A DNA stretch of 64,000 nucleotides from Ostrinia nubilalis (lineage: Eukaryota > Arthropoda > Insecta > Lepidoptera > Crambidae): the NCBI RefSeq assembly GCF_963855985.1, contig NC_087107.1:6944001-7008000 (forward strand), given 5' to 3'. The translations under genes were made by a program, and so were the position numbers. Positions 21,535 through 31,098 of this stretch are shown piece after piece; the first letter of the stretch is position 1, and each line of letters opens with the position of its first letter. A model generated the notes under the pieces. It was not told where the DNA came from. It searched no databases and saw only the letters and a list, made by a program, of their open reading frames with translations.

Positions 21535-24470
21535 TGGCTAATCCCACCGCTAGGATCAAACCCCGGTCAATCACCTTAGCTTTTTTCAACGCTAACGGTC
21601 TTAGACAGCAGAAGGACGAGGTTACTCAGTTCCTTACCGACCACCAGGTCGACATCTTTCTGGTTCAAGAGACCCTCCTAACACCCTCTATTCGCAATCC
21701 TAGGATAGCGAACTACAATATCATTAGACACGATAGGCCCACACGTGGCGGCGGCACGCTTATTTACTATAAGCGTTCTCTGCACTGTGCTTTAGTCGAT
21801 CCCCCTTCTCTCTCTAACCTAGAAGTCTCACTCTGTCGGCTAGCCATGACTGGACACGAGCCCATTCTCATCGGCTCGGTTTACCTCTCCCCGAACAAGA
21901 CTCCCTTAAGGAGCGACTTTGAGGCCCTGTTTGCTATGAATAGTGCAGTCATTCTTGGCGGCGACTTTAATAGCAAACACACTCATTGGGGTTGCGTAAC
22001 ATCCACTGCCAACGGCATGATGCTAAGCGAACTCTCTGAGGAACTCATTTTTGATATCTTAGTCCCTATGACGCCCACTCACTATCCTTACAATGTCGAG
22101 CATCGGCCCGACATTCTTGACATGGCAATTCTAAAGAATATAGGCCTCCGCCTACACTCTATAGAAACCATGCACGCGCTCACTTCTGACCATCGCCCGG
22201 TCGTACTCCAACTAGGCTCTCCTGAGTCTACACCCACTATGAAGACAGTTGTGGACTGGGACAAACTCAAGGTAAAACTTGGGAACTGTCAGAGCCCACA
22301 ACTGTCCTCAATCCCCGACGATATAGTTTCGCCTCACGAAACTATTCACGCGATCGATGCCCTCACTAGTCACATCTCGGTCGCCATCGGCGACTCGTCT
22401 AGGCAAGTGCCTGCGATGGCTAACCACCGTCTCAGGTTGCCTGACGACGCGCGAGAGCTATTGAGGGCAAAGAACGCAGCCACTCGCGATTATGACGCTT
22501 ATCCAACCGAGGAAAACAGAGCCCGCCTACGTTCCTTACAGCGCGCTGTCAAGGCTCGTATTGCGGAACTCCGTAACAATCAGTGGGATGATCTACTTAA
22601 AGAAATCTCGCCATCTCACCAAGCCTATTGGAAGTTGACGAGAGCCTTTAAGTCCGACACCGTAGCGTCCACGCCACCGCTTTTACGTCCCGATCAAACG
22701 CTTGCGTTTGACGACGACGCCAAAGCCGAATGTCTAGCCGACAGTCTAGAAGCACAGTGCTCCCCCAGTACCCTCCCAGTAGACTCTGCCCACCTCCGCA
22801 TGGTGGACAGCGAAGTCGAACGTAGAGCCGCCCTCCCTCCGACCACAACCCTAGACCCGACTAACGTCGACGAGGTGCGAACGATAATCAAAGGTTTCCG
22901 TCCCAACAAAGCCCCCGGCCCGGACCGTATCTCTAATAGAGTCTTACGCGCCCTGCCCGCCCCCCTAGTATACCTCTTAGTTGCTATTTTCAACGCGGCC
23001 ATGTCTCACTGCATCTTTCCCGACGCGTGGAAAGAGGCAGAAGTCATTGGCATTCCGAAGCCCGGTAAAAAACTGGCTGACCCCACAAGTTACAGACCCA
23101 TCAGTCTCTTAAAGACCATGGGTAAGTTATACGAACGTATAATTGTTTCTCGATTAAGAGATTATGTTTTTTCTAATAATCTCTTAATAAACGAACAGTT
23201 TGGCTTCCGCGCCTCACATTCCTGCGTACAACAGGTGCACCGCTTAACGGAGCATATACTTAGCGGCCTCACTGCTAAGCCACCCGTAGGGACAGGAGTG
23301 TTATTCTTCGACGTAGCGAAGGCATTCGATAAAGTCTGGCACAACGGCTTGATTTACAAGCTTTACGAACTCGGTGTGCCTGACAGTCTCGTGCACATCT
23401 TACGTGACTTTTTATCGAATCGCACCTTTCGTTACCGAGTAGATGGCTCCCTCTCCTCCCCCCGCCCCATAAGAGCCGGAGTCCCCCAGGGCTCCGTGCT
23501 CTCGCCCATCCTCTTTTCATTGTACGTCAATGACATCCCCAAATATCCGCATACGGATTTAGCCCTCTTTGCGGACGACACCGCACTCTACAAGTCCGGA
23601 CGTAATCGGAATTACGTCATCTTGGCGCTCCAACGCGCAGTCACACAATTAGGCGAATGGTTCAGGAAGTGGCGTATCGAGGTAAATCCCGAAAAAAGTG
23701 CAGCAGTGTACTTTTCTAGGGCTTTGTCTGCGAAACGTCCTCCGGTTCGCACTCGTCCTAATGTCCCCACCCATCTCACCTTATTTGACCAAACTATTCC
23801 TTGGAAAAGTGAGGCCAAATACTTAGGTGTCACCCTCGACCAGAGATTAACGTTCGCTCCGCACCTCAGACGCGTCTTGAGCCGTGCAAACCACTACATC
23901 CACCGACTCTACCACCTAGTTGGAAGGAAAAGTAAATTGTCACTTAGAAATAAGTTGACAATTTACAAAACCTGCATCCGTCCAGTGTTGACTTACGCCA
24001 GTCCGGTGTTTGCTCACACTTCCTGCACAGACCTTAAGAAATTCCAGACCCTCCAAAACAAATTCTTACGCCGAGCCGCGGACGCCCCGTGGTTCGTGCG
24101 TAATACGAATCTCCATAGAGATTTCGAGATCCCATCGATTGATCACTTTATGAAAGAAGCCTCTCGCCGCTACTTTGATAAAGCGATCAACCACAAGAAC
24201 CCTCTTATCGTTAGCGCCGCCACGTATACACCCCAGAAAGATGTCGCTGCCCAATACCGACGACCTAGGCATGTCCTAGACGACCCGGACGATCCTATTA
24301 CCGAATTTCTGAACACAGACATCACTGCCTTAAGCACGCCAACTACTCCACAACACAGTAGCTCGTTACACCGTACTCGCCGGCGAGTACGAGGCCCTGC
24401 TTTTCATTTCGGACGGTACAGACATGTACCGGGCCGGTTCTCCCCTATCCGTCCCCCGGACACGGCCTGA
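21534..24470 (+). CDS. Jockey ORF2, endonuclease/reverse transcriptase
   Basis: 978 residues from ATG 21534, which overlaps the ORF1 stop as TAATG and suggests termination-reinitiation. Endonuclease domain about 1-235 (FFNANGLRQQ, VQETLL, LGGDFNSKHTHWG, SDHRPVV). Reverse transcriptase about 440-740 (NKAPGPDRI, YRPISLLKTMGKLYERI, QFGFRASHS, DVAKAFDKVWH, GVPQGSVLSPILFSLY, FADD at 679-682). The C-terminal region has KYLGVTLDQRLTF and an Arg/Tyr-rich tail. All catalytic motifs are present with no frameshift or stop. It nicks target DNA and copies its own RNA by target-primed reverse transcription. The gene is much more GC-rich than neighbouring DNA. Confidence 0.93.
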   Translation: MANPTARIKPRSITLAFFNANGLRQQKDEVTQFLTDHQVDIFLVQETLLTPSIRNPRIANYNIIRHDRPTRGGGTLIYYKRSLHCALVDPPSLSNLEVSLCRLAMTGHEPILIGSVYLSPNKTPLRSDFEALFAMNSAVILGGDFNSKHTHWGCVTSTANGMMLSELSEELIFDILVPMTPTHYPYNVEHRPDILDMAILKNIGLRLHSIETMHALTSDHRPVVLQLGSPESTPTMKTVVDWDKLKVKLGNCQSPQLSSIPDDIVSPHETIHAIDALTSHISVAIGDSSRQVPAMANHRLRLPDDARELLRAKNAATRDYDAYPTEENRARLRSLQRAVKARIAELRNNQWDDLLKEISPSHQAYWKLTRAFKSDTVASTPPLLRPDQTLAFDDDAKAECLADSLEAQCSPSTLPVDSAHLRMVDSEVERRAALPPTTTLDPTNVDEVRTIIKGFRPNKAPGPDRISNRVLRALPAPLVYLLVAIFNAAMSHCIFPDAWKEAEVIGIPKPGKKLADPTSYRPISLLKTMGKLYERIIVSRLRDYVFSNNLLINEQFGFRASHSCVQQVHRLTEHILSGLTAKPPVGTGVLFFDVAKAFDKVWHNGLIYKLYELGVPDSLVHILRDFLSNRTFRYRVDGSLSSPRPIRAGVPQGSVLSPILFSLYVNDIPKYPHTDLALFADDTALYKSGRNRNYVILALQRAVTQLGEWFRKWRIEVNPEKSAAVYFSRALSAKRPPVRTRPNVPTHLTLFDQTIPWKSEAKYLGVTLDQRLTFAPHLRRVLSRANHYIHRLYHLVGRKSKLSLRNKLTIYKTCIRPVLTYASPVFAHTSCTDLKKFQTLQNKFLRRAADAPWFVRNTNLHRDFEIPSIDHFMKEASRRYFDKAINHKNPLIVSAATYTPQKDVAAQYRRPRHVLDDPDDPITEFLNTDITALSTPTTPQHSSSLHRTRRRVRGPAFHFGRYRHVPGRFSPIRPPDTA

Positions 24471-24817
24471 GCCGAGGTCCGAGCCTACCGTGGCGCCCTC
24501 AGGCCGCGTCCGTAGTCCCCTCGATCGGGCCCACTAGAGTGAGCCCGCCGTAGGCTGGACTTTGGTCCAACACCGCGGTGGGCAACCCTCTTGTTGGGTT
24601 CGCCACTGATCGGGCGCCTTATGCGCTCGATACGGCCCGATCGCGAACGTCGGTCTGCGACCGACGCGGACGAGCCTGGGCTTCGCTTCGCGAAGCCCAC
24701 ACTCGGCCTCGTCGGCACGCGCACCGACGATCGCCAAACGGCTAGAGTACCTTCTGTACTCGCCACTCTGCCCGGTGAAGCTGGAAAAGCTCCTCAAGCT
24801 ACCAGCGCGCGTCCCTT

Positions 24818-24848
<31 letters not shown>
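24471..24848 (+). other. Jockey 3' UTR and poly(A) tail
   Basis: GC-rich untranslated sequence with a GGGCTTCGCTTCGCGAAGCCC hairpin (near 24678-24700), ending in A30. A hairpin near the 3' end is a plausible RT recognition structure. Confidence 0.6.
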
Positions 24849-24851
<3 letters not shown>

Positions 24852-24890
24852 CAAATTCAGTCCGCCTCGAGGCGTTCCAGAGTGAGGTCA
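24849..24890 (+). promoter_or_regulatory. Initiator and DPE (right half of split promoter)
   Basis: The second copy of the target duplication contains TCAGTC (A at 24859), and GGTCA lies at +28 to +32 (24886-24890), matching the DPE consensus RGWYV at the right spacing. Together with the TATA box at 19206 this forms a TATA/Inr/DPE promoter when the Jockey is ignored. A possible donor CAG|GTAGCT lies near 24942. The transcript this promoter served is unknown and could be another mobile element. Confidence 0.45.
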
Positions 24891-25345
24891 CGTCGCTCGG
24901 TGCTCTGCTGACATGTGTCACGCGTACGTTGATCTTTGACAGGTAGCTGGATTTTTATAGTGTATCCGCAAAATCTTGGTGGTAGATTTTGCGATCACGT
25001 GGTAATTAAAATATTTTATTGTTATTTTTCATTACAGTCTATTTTTACTACAAATTATATTTCAGACGTAATGAAAAATAAAATTAAGTTATTTTTAGCG
25101 ATGAAACGAAAACGAATGACGAAAATTTGGAACAGCAAGTTATGTATGTATACCTACTAATGTTATAAAGAGGAATAAAACTAATAATTTATTTGCCATA
25201 AATAGGTGGTTACAGAATAGTTAATAGGAATGCTCTGCCAGCAGGGTCCCACCTAGTTGTAGGGGGAACATACACAACATATTACAGTCGGTAATCTTTG
25301 CGGTAGGTACCTCGGATTGTAGTTAGTTGGACAGTGGTCATTTGA

Positions 25346-26590
25346 CGGCCACTTGAATCGTCTCACCCCTAAGCTTTTGGCTACCGCTGGCGCACTAAGC
25401 CGGTTGATGCCTAATCTCGGAGGCCCGGCTGCACTGAGTCGCTGACTATACTTTTGCGTCGCGCGTTATATGGTCCTATATGGGGCTCGAGTATGGCACA
25501 GTGCTGTGTAGTCGTGGAGCATCCTACTGTTCAAAAAAGCGCAACGCATGATATCACTGAGGCACAGGCTGAGGTAATTCGTGGATACCGCATAGTATCC
25601 GCAGTCCGTCTATTCCCGGTTGTGGACACTGACTATGTCCCTACTGAGGATAAATGGGAAAAAAATTATTGTCATTAGTGGCGACGTATAACAATCCTAC
25701 TAATATTATAAATGCGAAAGTTTGGATGTCTGGATGTTTGTTACTCTTTCACTCAAAAACTACTGAACGGATTTTGTTGAAACTTTACAGTATTATTGTT
25801 TATAAACCAGATTAACATAATTATAGGCTATAATTTACGACGATATGTGACAAATAAATTTCAATAAATAAATAAGACGTGTCTAAAAAGCGCAATCTAT
25901 CGTCATTGGTTAAAATCTACAGCGCTGGACAAACTACTGTTTTTGACGTTCGTAAATATTCATGCGGGGGAAGCCGTGAAACGCCATCTATCAACATGAT
26001 AACAAACAACAGATTTTACGAACTAAGGAGTAAAACGAGGTCCACGCGTACGAATTATTAATAAAATTAATAATATTTGTATTCATCTGGTCTTACTTGA
26101 CTTTTACTTTACGTATGTCATGCACGATGACATTTGCGTCAATATTTGTGTGCGTCCCCACTAGGCATAATTGGGATGTATTTTTCTAATTTGTCATAAG
26201 TTGTGAGAAAGCCTGTAGCTACAACTGGGAAAGTATGTGTCACCACTGGTGACGTGCACCACGAGAGGTGGAAACCAAAAGGCATAGGCTTGAGGATCTA
26301 GGCCCTAGAGTGCTGAAGGGTACGCCTGGCCGTCAGCCAAATTTTACGTCGCACCATAGAGGCAGTTCTGCCTGTATTAGAGGAGTGGGTGCGACGGCAT
26401 GATCGCCTCACACAAAGGGCGACCCAGGTTCTACCGGGCCATGGGTGCTTCGGGCCATTCCTCCACCGTATAGGCCGAGAGCCTGTAGATGGTTGTCAGT
26501 TAACACTGCAGTGTTGGCACGTGAGTCACCGCAGCAGACTGACACGCTCCAACAGTGCCCAGCCTAAGCGAACGAGCGGCGGTTGAAAAT
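25346..26590 (+). pseudogene. R1-clade LINE ORF2, C-terminal remnant
   Basis: Fragments of one reading direction match the C-terminal part of R1-type ORF2. At 25344-25440 the frame reads KLLATAGALSRLMPNLGGP, then a TGA. At 25443-25600 it reads RRALYGPIWGSS and VIRGYRIVS. At 26370-26585 it reads VLPVLEEWVRRH and LPGHGCFGPFLHRIGREP, the region just before the C-terminal zinc finger, whose Cys/His pattern has decayed. Stops, frameshifts and an inserted repeat (about 25685-26065) break it. No catalytic RT domain remains. Confidence 0.7.
25685..26065 (+). mobile_element. Helitron-like repeat inserted in R1 remnant
   Basis: Begins TCCTACTAATATTATAAATG followed by AAAGTTTGGATGTCTGGATG, a 5' motif shared by many lepidopteran Helitron-derived repeats. 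It ends near GTCCACGCGTACGAATTATT, which resembles the 3' part of the Helitrons at 36.2 and 45.4 kb (CACGCGTACGAAGTCGC) but lacks the CTAG terminus. A decayed copy; boundaries approximate. Confidence 0.45.
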
Positions 26591-27085
26591 GACCTCTCCC
26601 TACCAATCGGGAAGATGCGTGAGATAGATAGATAAATTGTTTATTTGTTGTAACACACCTTTTTTAATGCTTTTAACACACACATTATGTATAGTTGCTA
26701 TTGAAATTCAATTCAATATCGAAATAAAGTTAGTTAGTCAAGAAACACACTAGGTGACGCCACTGGTATTTTGTTACACAGGTTAGTAATAATTTCAACA
26801 GTTGCAACATAACAAAAGTGACAAAACAACATAAGATAAAGATGACTAGCGTTTCAAATAGTTCCCTGCGTCAGAGTGATGTGTGCCGCAGCGATGCAAA
26901 AAGCAAAGAGCTCAGTATAAACACTACCCTCAAAAGGGCAGAACACTGATTTTCAGCTTTTGCTAGAGAACGCATGAAGCGTACAGGTACGGAATGAACC
27001 CGCTCGCTTTCGGAAACAATATCTACAATCTACATTAGTATAAAATATATGATGAGACAAATAATGTTATGGTATAGTGTGCTTA

Positions 27086-27115
27086 CTTTCTGTGAAAGTG
27101 TTCTTTCACAGAAAG
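27086..27115. repeat. Perfect 13-bp hairpin
   Basis: CTTTCTGTGAAAG, loop TGTT, CTTTCACAGAAAG. The same hairpin occurs in copy 2 at 31767-31796. Function unknown. Confidence 0.8.
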
Positions 27116-28014
27116 AAGCAGTGGAAAGGGGGAGCGAGAGGCCTCAGCCGACACTCCGGTTATCCGCCGCCGACACCCTGGGCGCAAGAGGACAGCTTAT
27201 GGTCTCCAACTGTCCCTTCCTAACAGGCCTCGGTTGCTAGACATGGAGGTGTCTGGTGGCGGCTAAGGACGAATGCTACAGGCAACAGCCAATGGCGATG
27301 TCCCGCGTTCCCTCATATCACTCATATGGATCATGGCAGAAACAGTCAGGTTTTTAGTGGGTGTAGGGGCTACCCACCTTCTGGTAGGAAGAACCCCACA
27401 TAACCCACTAGCTGCCCCCGCAGCTGGTGGGTATGAAATGTTATGCATAATCCGGATAAAAAAAGAATAGTAAACAGGAAAAGTTTGTTTTGAATAGAAC
27501 CGATTTGAAAAAATCTCTCACCATTAAAATTCAAATTTTTTTCTGCTGAACATAGGCTGTATAAAATATTCTCAAAATAGTAAAAAACCTTTGATAATTT
27601 AGTATTTGATAAAGAATTTACGTATTTATTATTGATTAGGACTAATGTATACCATTATTTATAATTATGGAGTCGGTGTTGGAAGATTTGAAGATTTTAT
27701 AGTTTCCTTGAGCTGTCACTTGACAGCCTGGCACACTTTTACGATGGTGGATCAAAGTATTTTGGTTTGACTATAGAGCGTGAGAACACGCACACAGTCA
27801 TAATTATTTTAGTGTGAATAAAACTAGCATCGAAATTACCTAAACTTGACATGCCACGCTAGACGTAAACGCTCTTAAGCAAGCATCGTTTGTGAATACG
27901 GGCGTCTTTATCTATCTTATTTGACAAATTGATAGAACTCTGAAATAGGAAAAAACAATTGAAAATAGAATTTTTAATCATAGTCTACCTAAAACACATT
28001 TAACCTAGGTGCCG

Positions 28015-28182
28015 ATCACCGACTTTTAGTTGGCCGATAGTTGTGTCGGGCAATCAATCAGTATGGAGATGTATGAAAGTGCGCACATTACACCGATTTG
28101 GTAAGTATCGGCCGATTCTTCATACAAATTAAAATCGGGCCCAACTATCAGCCAACTAAAAATCGGTAGTCTGCGCTTAGGT
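28015..28182. mobile_element. Palindromic MITE, AGTTGGCCGATAG family (copy 1)
   Basis: Arms ACTTTTAGTTGGCCGATAGT and CTATCAGCCAACTAAAAAT pair with each other, with an internal GTGCGCACATTACACCGATT block as in the 1927-2103 copy. Duplicated at about 32696-32863. Confidence 0.6.
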
Positions 28183-28589
28183 TTACTGATAATTTTTACT
28201 ATGATCCTAAACTTATGTCCAAGTGGCACAAACATCAATGATTACGTACATCGTGGCCACTAATACGACTTGGGCAATCACTTAGCTGTTGATGGATGGC
28301 TTAACCCTAAAACCGCGGCGTAGGCTATATTGCTCAATGCTTAATCATTACAGAAACCATATATCAGCTGGTATCCGGATATGGATCTGAAATCAGGATA
28401 AGTGTATGTCAAGCGAATTAACTTAGGGTCCCGTACAAATTTACCTTTTTTTTAACAAAATGTCAAAGTATTTGTTCAAATTGTGTTTCAAATTCTTTTG
28501 TTGGATGTGGATTATAGAATATACTTTATGGATATCACGTCCTATTTATTACTACTCCACTTTATAATGAATAATGTAAACGTTTGTGA

Positions 28590-28802
28590 AGATAAATAAA
28601 TATTTGTCACCCTTTCACCTAGCCTTTCATCCAAATGAAAGGATTTTGACGAAACTTTACAGTAATATTTTTAAAACATCAAATACATATTATTAGGCTA
28701 AACTTAGTGAACAAAAGCTAGATTCAAAGATTAATTATTCACTGAGACAAGGTAATACTTACAGTAGATATTAAAATAGATGCACCGCAGCTTACAGCTA
28801 GT
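28590..28802 (+). mobile_element. Decayed Helitron-like repeat (copy 1)
   Basis: Contains GACGAAACTTTACAGTAATA and ends GCACCGCAGCTTACAGCTAG, resembling the CTAG-type lepidopteran Helitron 3' end preceded by a short hairpin. Degenerate; repeated near 33271-33483 in copy 2. Confidence 0.4.
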
Positions 28803-30605
28803 AAATATAGAGCTGAACGTTTGTCCCTACAACAAAAAATTGTTGCCCCATTCTGTCTTGTTACGGATGCATCAAAACGTGACACGTTTTATCACCGCAG
28901 CATAACCCTGATTTATTTTAGCTTTAACCTTAAAAATTCGCGTCGAAGCAAAATGATTTACCGAGGTTTAGATAGGTAATGAGGCTAAATGATTTATGGC
29001 AGCGGTCGCAGCTAAATTGACATCTTCTATCTAACAATTTAACAGGACGTGCGTGGAGTTTCTGATATATTGTAGATTGGAGACATGTTTTAGAAGCTTT
29101 TTAGAGCTGTTTGAGCGATAAGAGCATTAGAAAGTACGTTATTTACGTTAGTTAATCAATCAGTTATGTTCAGTAAGTTACGTACGAGTATAAATTTAAT
29201 TTATTAGTACAGAATTCTGCAAAAGAACACAATTCAGGTTTAATTTCAGCACAACCCGAAAAAAGCTTTATTTTAAAACTCAGTATTACCACAAATTAAT
29301 CACTATAATTGCTATTAGTGTTCGGTGTTAGTATATTAATCCAGCATAGGTATTATATGATTTTGTGGCTAGATAAATAGTTAATTCTTTCATGTGCAAG
29401 TAACTAGGTACTGCAATAAAGACAAATATAACTTCCAGGATTCGTTTCTTCAAACATTCATTGTTTAGCAGAACCGGAAGGCTCTAAAAATATTTAAACA
29501 GAAGAAAACAAGAAGCTTTGCACAATCTGATAATTATTGTCAAAACCGATCAATTATTAACGTTCTGTTAAAACGCGATTTTCTATAGATTTTGTATGGT
29601 GATATTGACTAACTTTCATTTTTAATGCAACTAAAATATAATACTTAGTTGATTGAGTTTCCAAAATCAAAACGGTAAGGCCCTTTAAGTTTTTTTTTGT
29701 AATTATTGGCAACAGATACGGTACGGTATTTGTATTACGGTAATAACAAATGTAATAAATACTCTATTATTAATTCAGAACAAAATGTTCCTGAAACTGC
29801 AGTGTTTCAATGAGAAAAGGCTCAATTAAGAGCGCGCCAGCAGCAGCAATCCTTTGTCATGCATGAGTCCACACGTCTACTGCGCACCAATTAGGCGCGC
29901 CTGTCTTCTGAATGTTGACCGCTAACTAAATATCCATCGCCATGAAGACCTGAAACCAGACTGAAACTGAAAATCATCGTTGAATTTTTCGTGGTATTTT
30001 GTTACACAGGTTAGTAATAATTTCAACAGTTGCAACATAACAAAAGTGACAAAACAACATAAGATAAAGATGACTAGCGTTTCAAATAGTTCCCTGCGTC
30101 AGAGTGATGTGTGCCGCAGCGATGCAAAAAGCAAAGAGCTCAGTATAAACACTACCCTCAAAAGGGCAGAACACTGATTTTCAGCTTTTGCTAGAGAACG
30201 CATGAAGCGTACAGGTACGGAATGAACCCGCTCGCTTTCGGAAACAATATCTACAATCTACATTAGTATAAAATGGGTCCATATTCGGTTGCATAAAAAA
30301 TATTGTCATAATTTAAGAGTGCATAAAGTTTTTTGGCATACTCATAATTTCGCATAACGTTCATACAGAATAAAATCATAAGGCATATTTTTTTTGCCAT
30401 AACCACTTTTATTATAATAATATTTTAGTATATATTTTTTCTGTATTCTTGTTTTTTTAATAAAGATTTCTAGGCATAACATTTATTGGCATCTAAACCA
30501 ATGCCATAAATATTACCATTGATAATATACAAAATACCATAATGTTAACAAATATGAAATATAAAAATGTTATACATATAAAATATAAGTTAACAAATAT
30601 AAATA

Positions 30606-30897
30606 GACAAGCAAGCAAGCAGCAAGCATGCAATAAAACAGCAAGCACGCAAGCATGCAAGCAAGCTGCAAGGAAGCATGTAAGCATGCATGCAAGCAAG
30701 GATGCAAACAAGCAAGCCTGCAAGCAAGCAGCAAGCATGCAAGCAAGCAGCAAGCAAGCATGCAAGCAAGCAGCAAGCATGCAATCAAGCAGCAAGCATT
30801 CAAGCATGCAGCAAGCAAGCAGCAAGCAAGCAAGCATGCAAGCAAGCAGCAAGGAAGCATGCATGCAAGCATGCAAGCAAGCATGCAAGCAAGCATT
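30606..30897. repeat. GCAA/GCATGCAA tetranucleotide-derived array
   Basis: About 290 bases built from GCAA, GCA and GCATGC units (AAGCAAGCAGCAAGCATGCA patterns), with very little T on the + strand. It gives open frames in several phases on both strands (Ala-Cys-Lys-Gln or Cys-Leu-His repeats) that are not genes. Lies inside the 1444-bp element. Confidence 0.85.
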
Positions 30898-30911
30898 AGG
30901 ATTGCCTTATC

Positions 30912-31098
30912 TCCGGCGCTGCGGGAAGTGCGGTCCTTCCGCTCTGGCGTAACATATACCCGGCATGCCATGCTCGCTTCCGCAGCTTCGGCTTGCTGGT
31001 CGCCTTCGGCGACCAGCCTCAGCCGCTCCAGCTCGCACGGCTGCCGGATATATGTTACAGCGAGCGAGGACCGCACTCCCTCCGCGCCTCCGGCTTTT
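30912..31098. repeat. GC-rich long palindrome inside the 1444-bp element
   Basis: The centre is a perfect hairpin: GCTGGTCGCC, loop TTC, GGCGACCAGC (30995-31017). Outer arms pair imperfectly: AGTGCGGTCCT and TAACATATA on the left match their complements on the right (TATATGTTACAGCGAG, AGGACCGCACT). The GC content contrasts strongly with the rest of the element, which suggests captured sequence. Confidence 0.7.

Larger units (their letters stand above)
19242..24848 (+). mobile_element. Full-length Jockey LINE
   Basis: 5607 bp, bounded by a 14-bp direct repeat GTTCAAATTCAGTC (19228-19241, 24849-24862) and ending in 30 pure A residues (24819-24848). It contains a 5' UTR, two overlapping ORFs and a GC-rich 3' UTR. 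Much more GC-rich than its surroundings. The element starts ATTCGCTTCGC with GGACGTG at +28, matching the downstream promoter element of Jockey internal promoters. Intact ORFs, perfect duplication and long poly(A) indicate a recent insertion. Confidence 0.93.
26765..29992. repeat. Tandem duplication, copy 1 (3228 bp)
   Basis: The sequence from GGTATTTTGTTACACAGG to ATTTTTCGT recurs directly downstream from 29993. By eye the copies differ by about five substitutions and one 3-bp indel, all in the last 1 kb. No gene is contained. It holds a perfect hairpin (27086-27115), a palindromic MITE of the AGTTGGCCGATAG family (about 28015-28180) and a decayed Helitron (about 28590-28802). Copy 2 is interrupted at 30275-31718. 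Confidence 0.9.

Noticed and set aside
27049..27470. Short ORFs present twice (also 31730-32151)
   Set aside because: They recur only because the DNA is duplicated; no domain, and no constraint can be inferred from near-identical copies.
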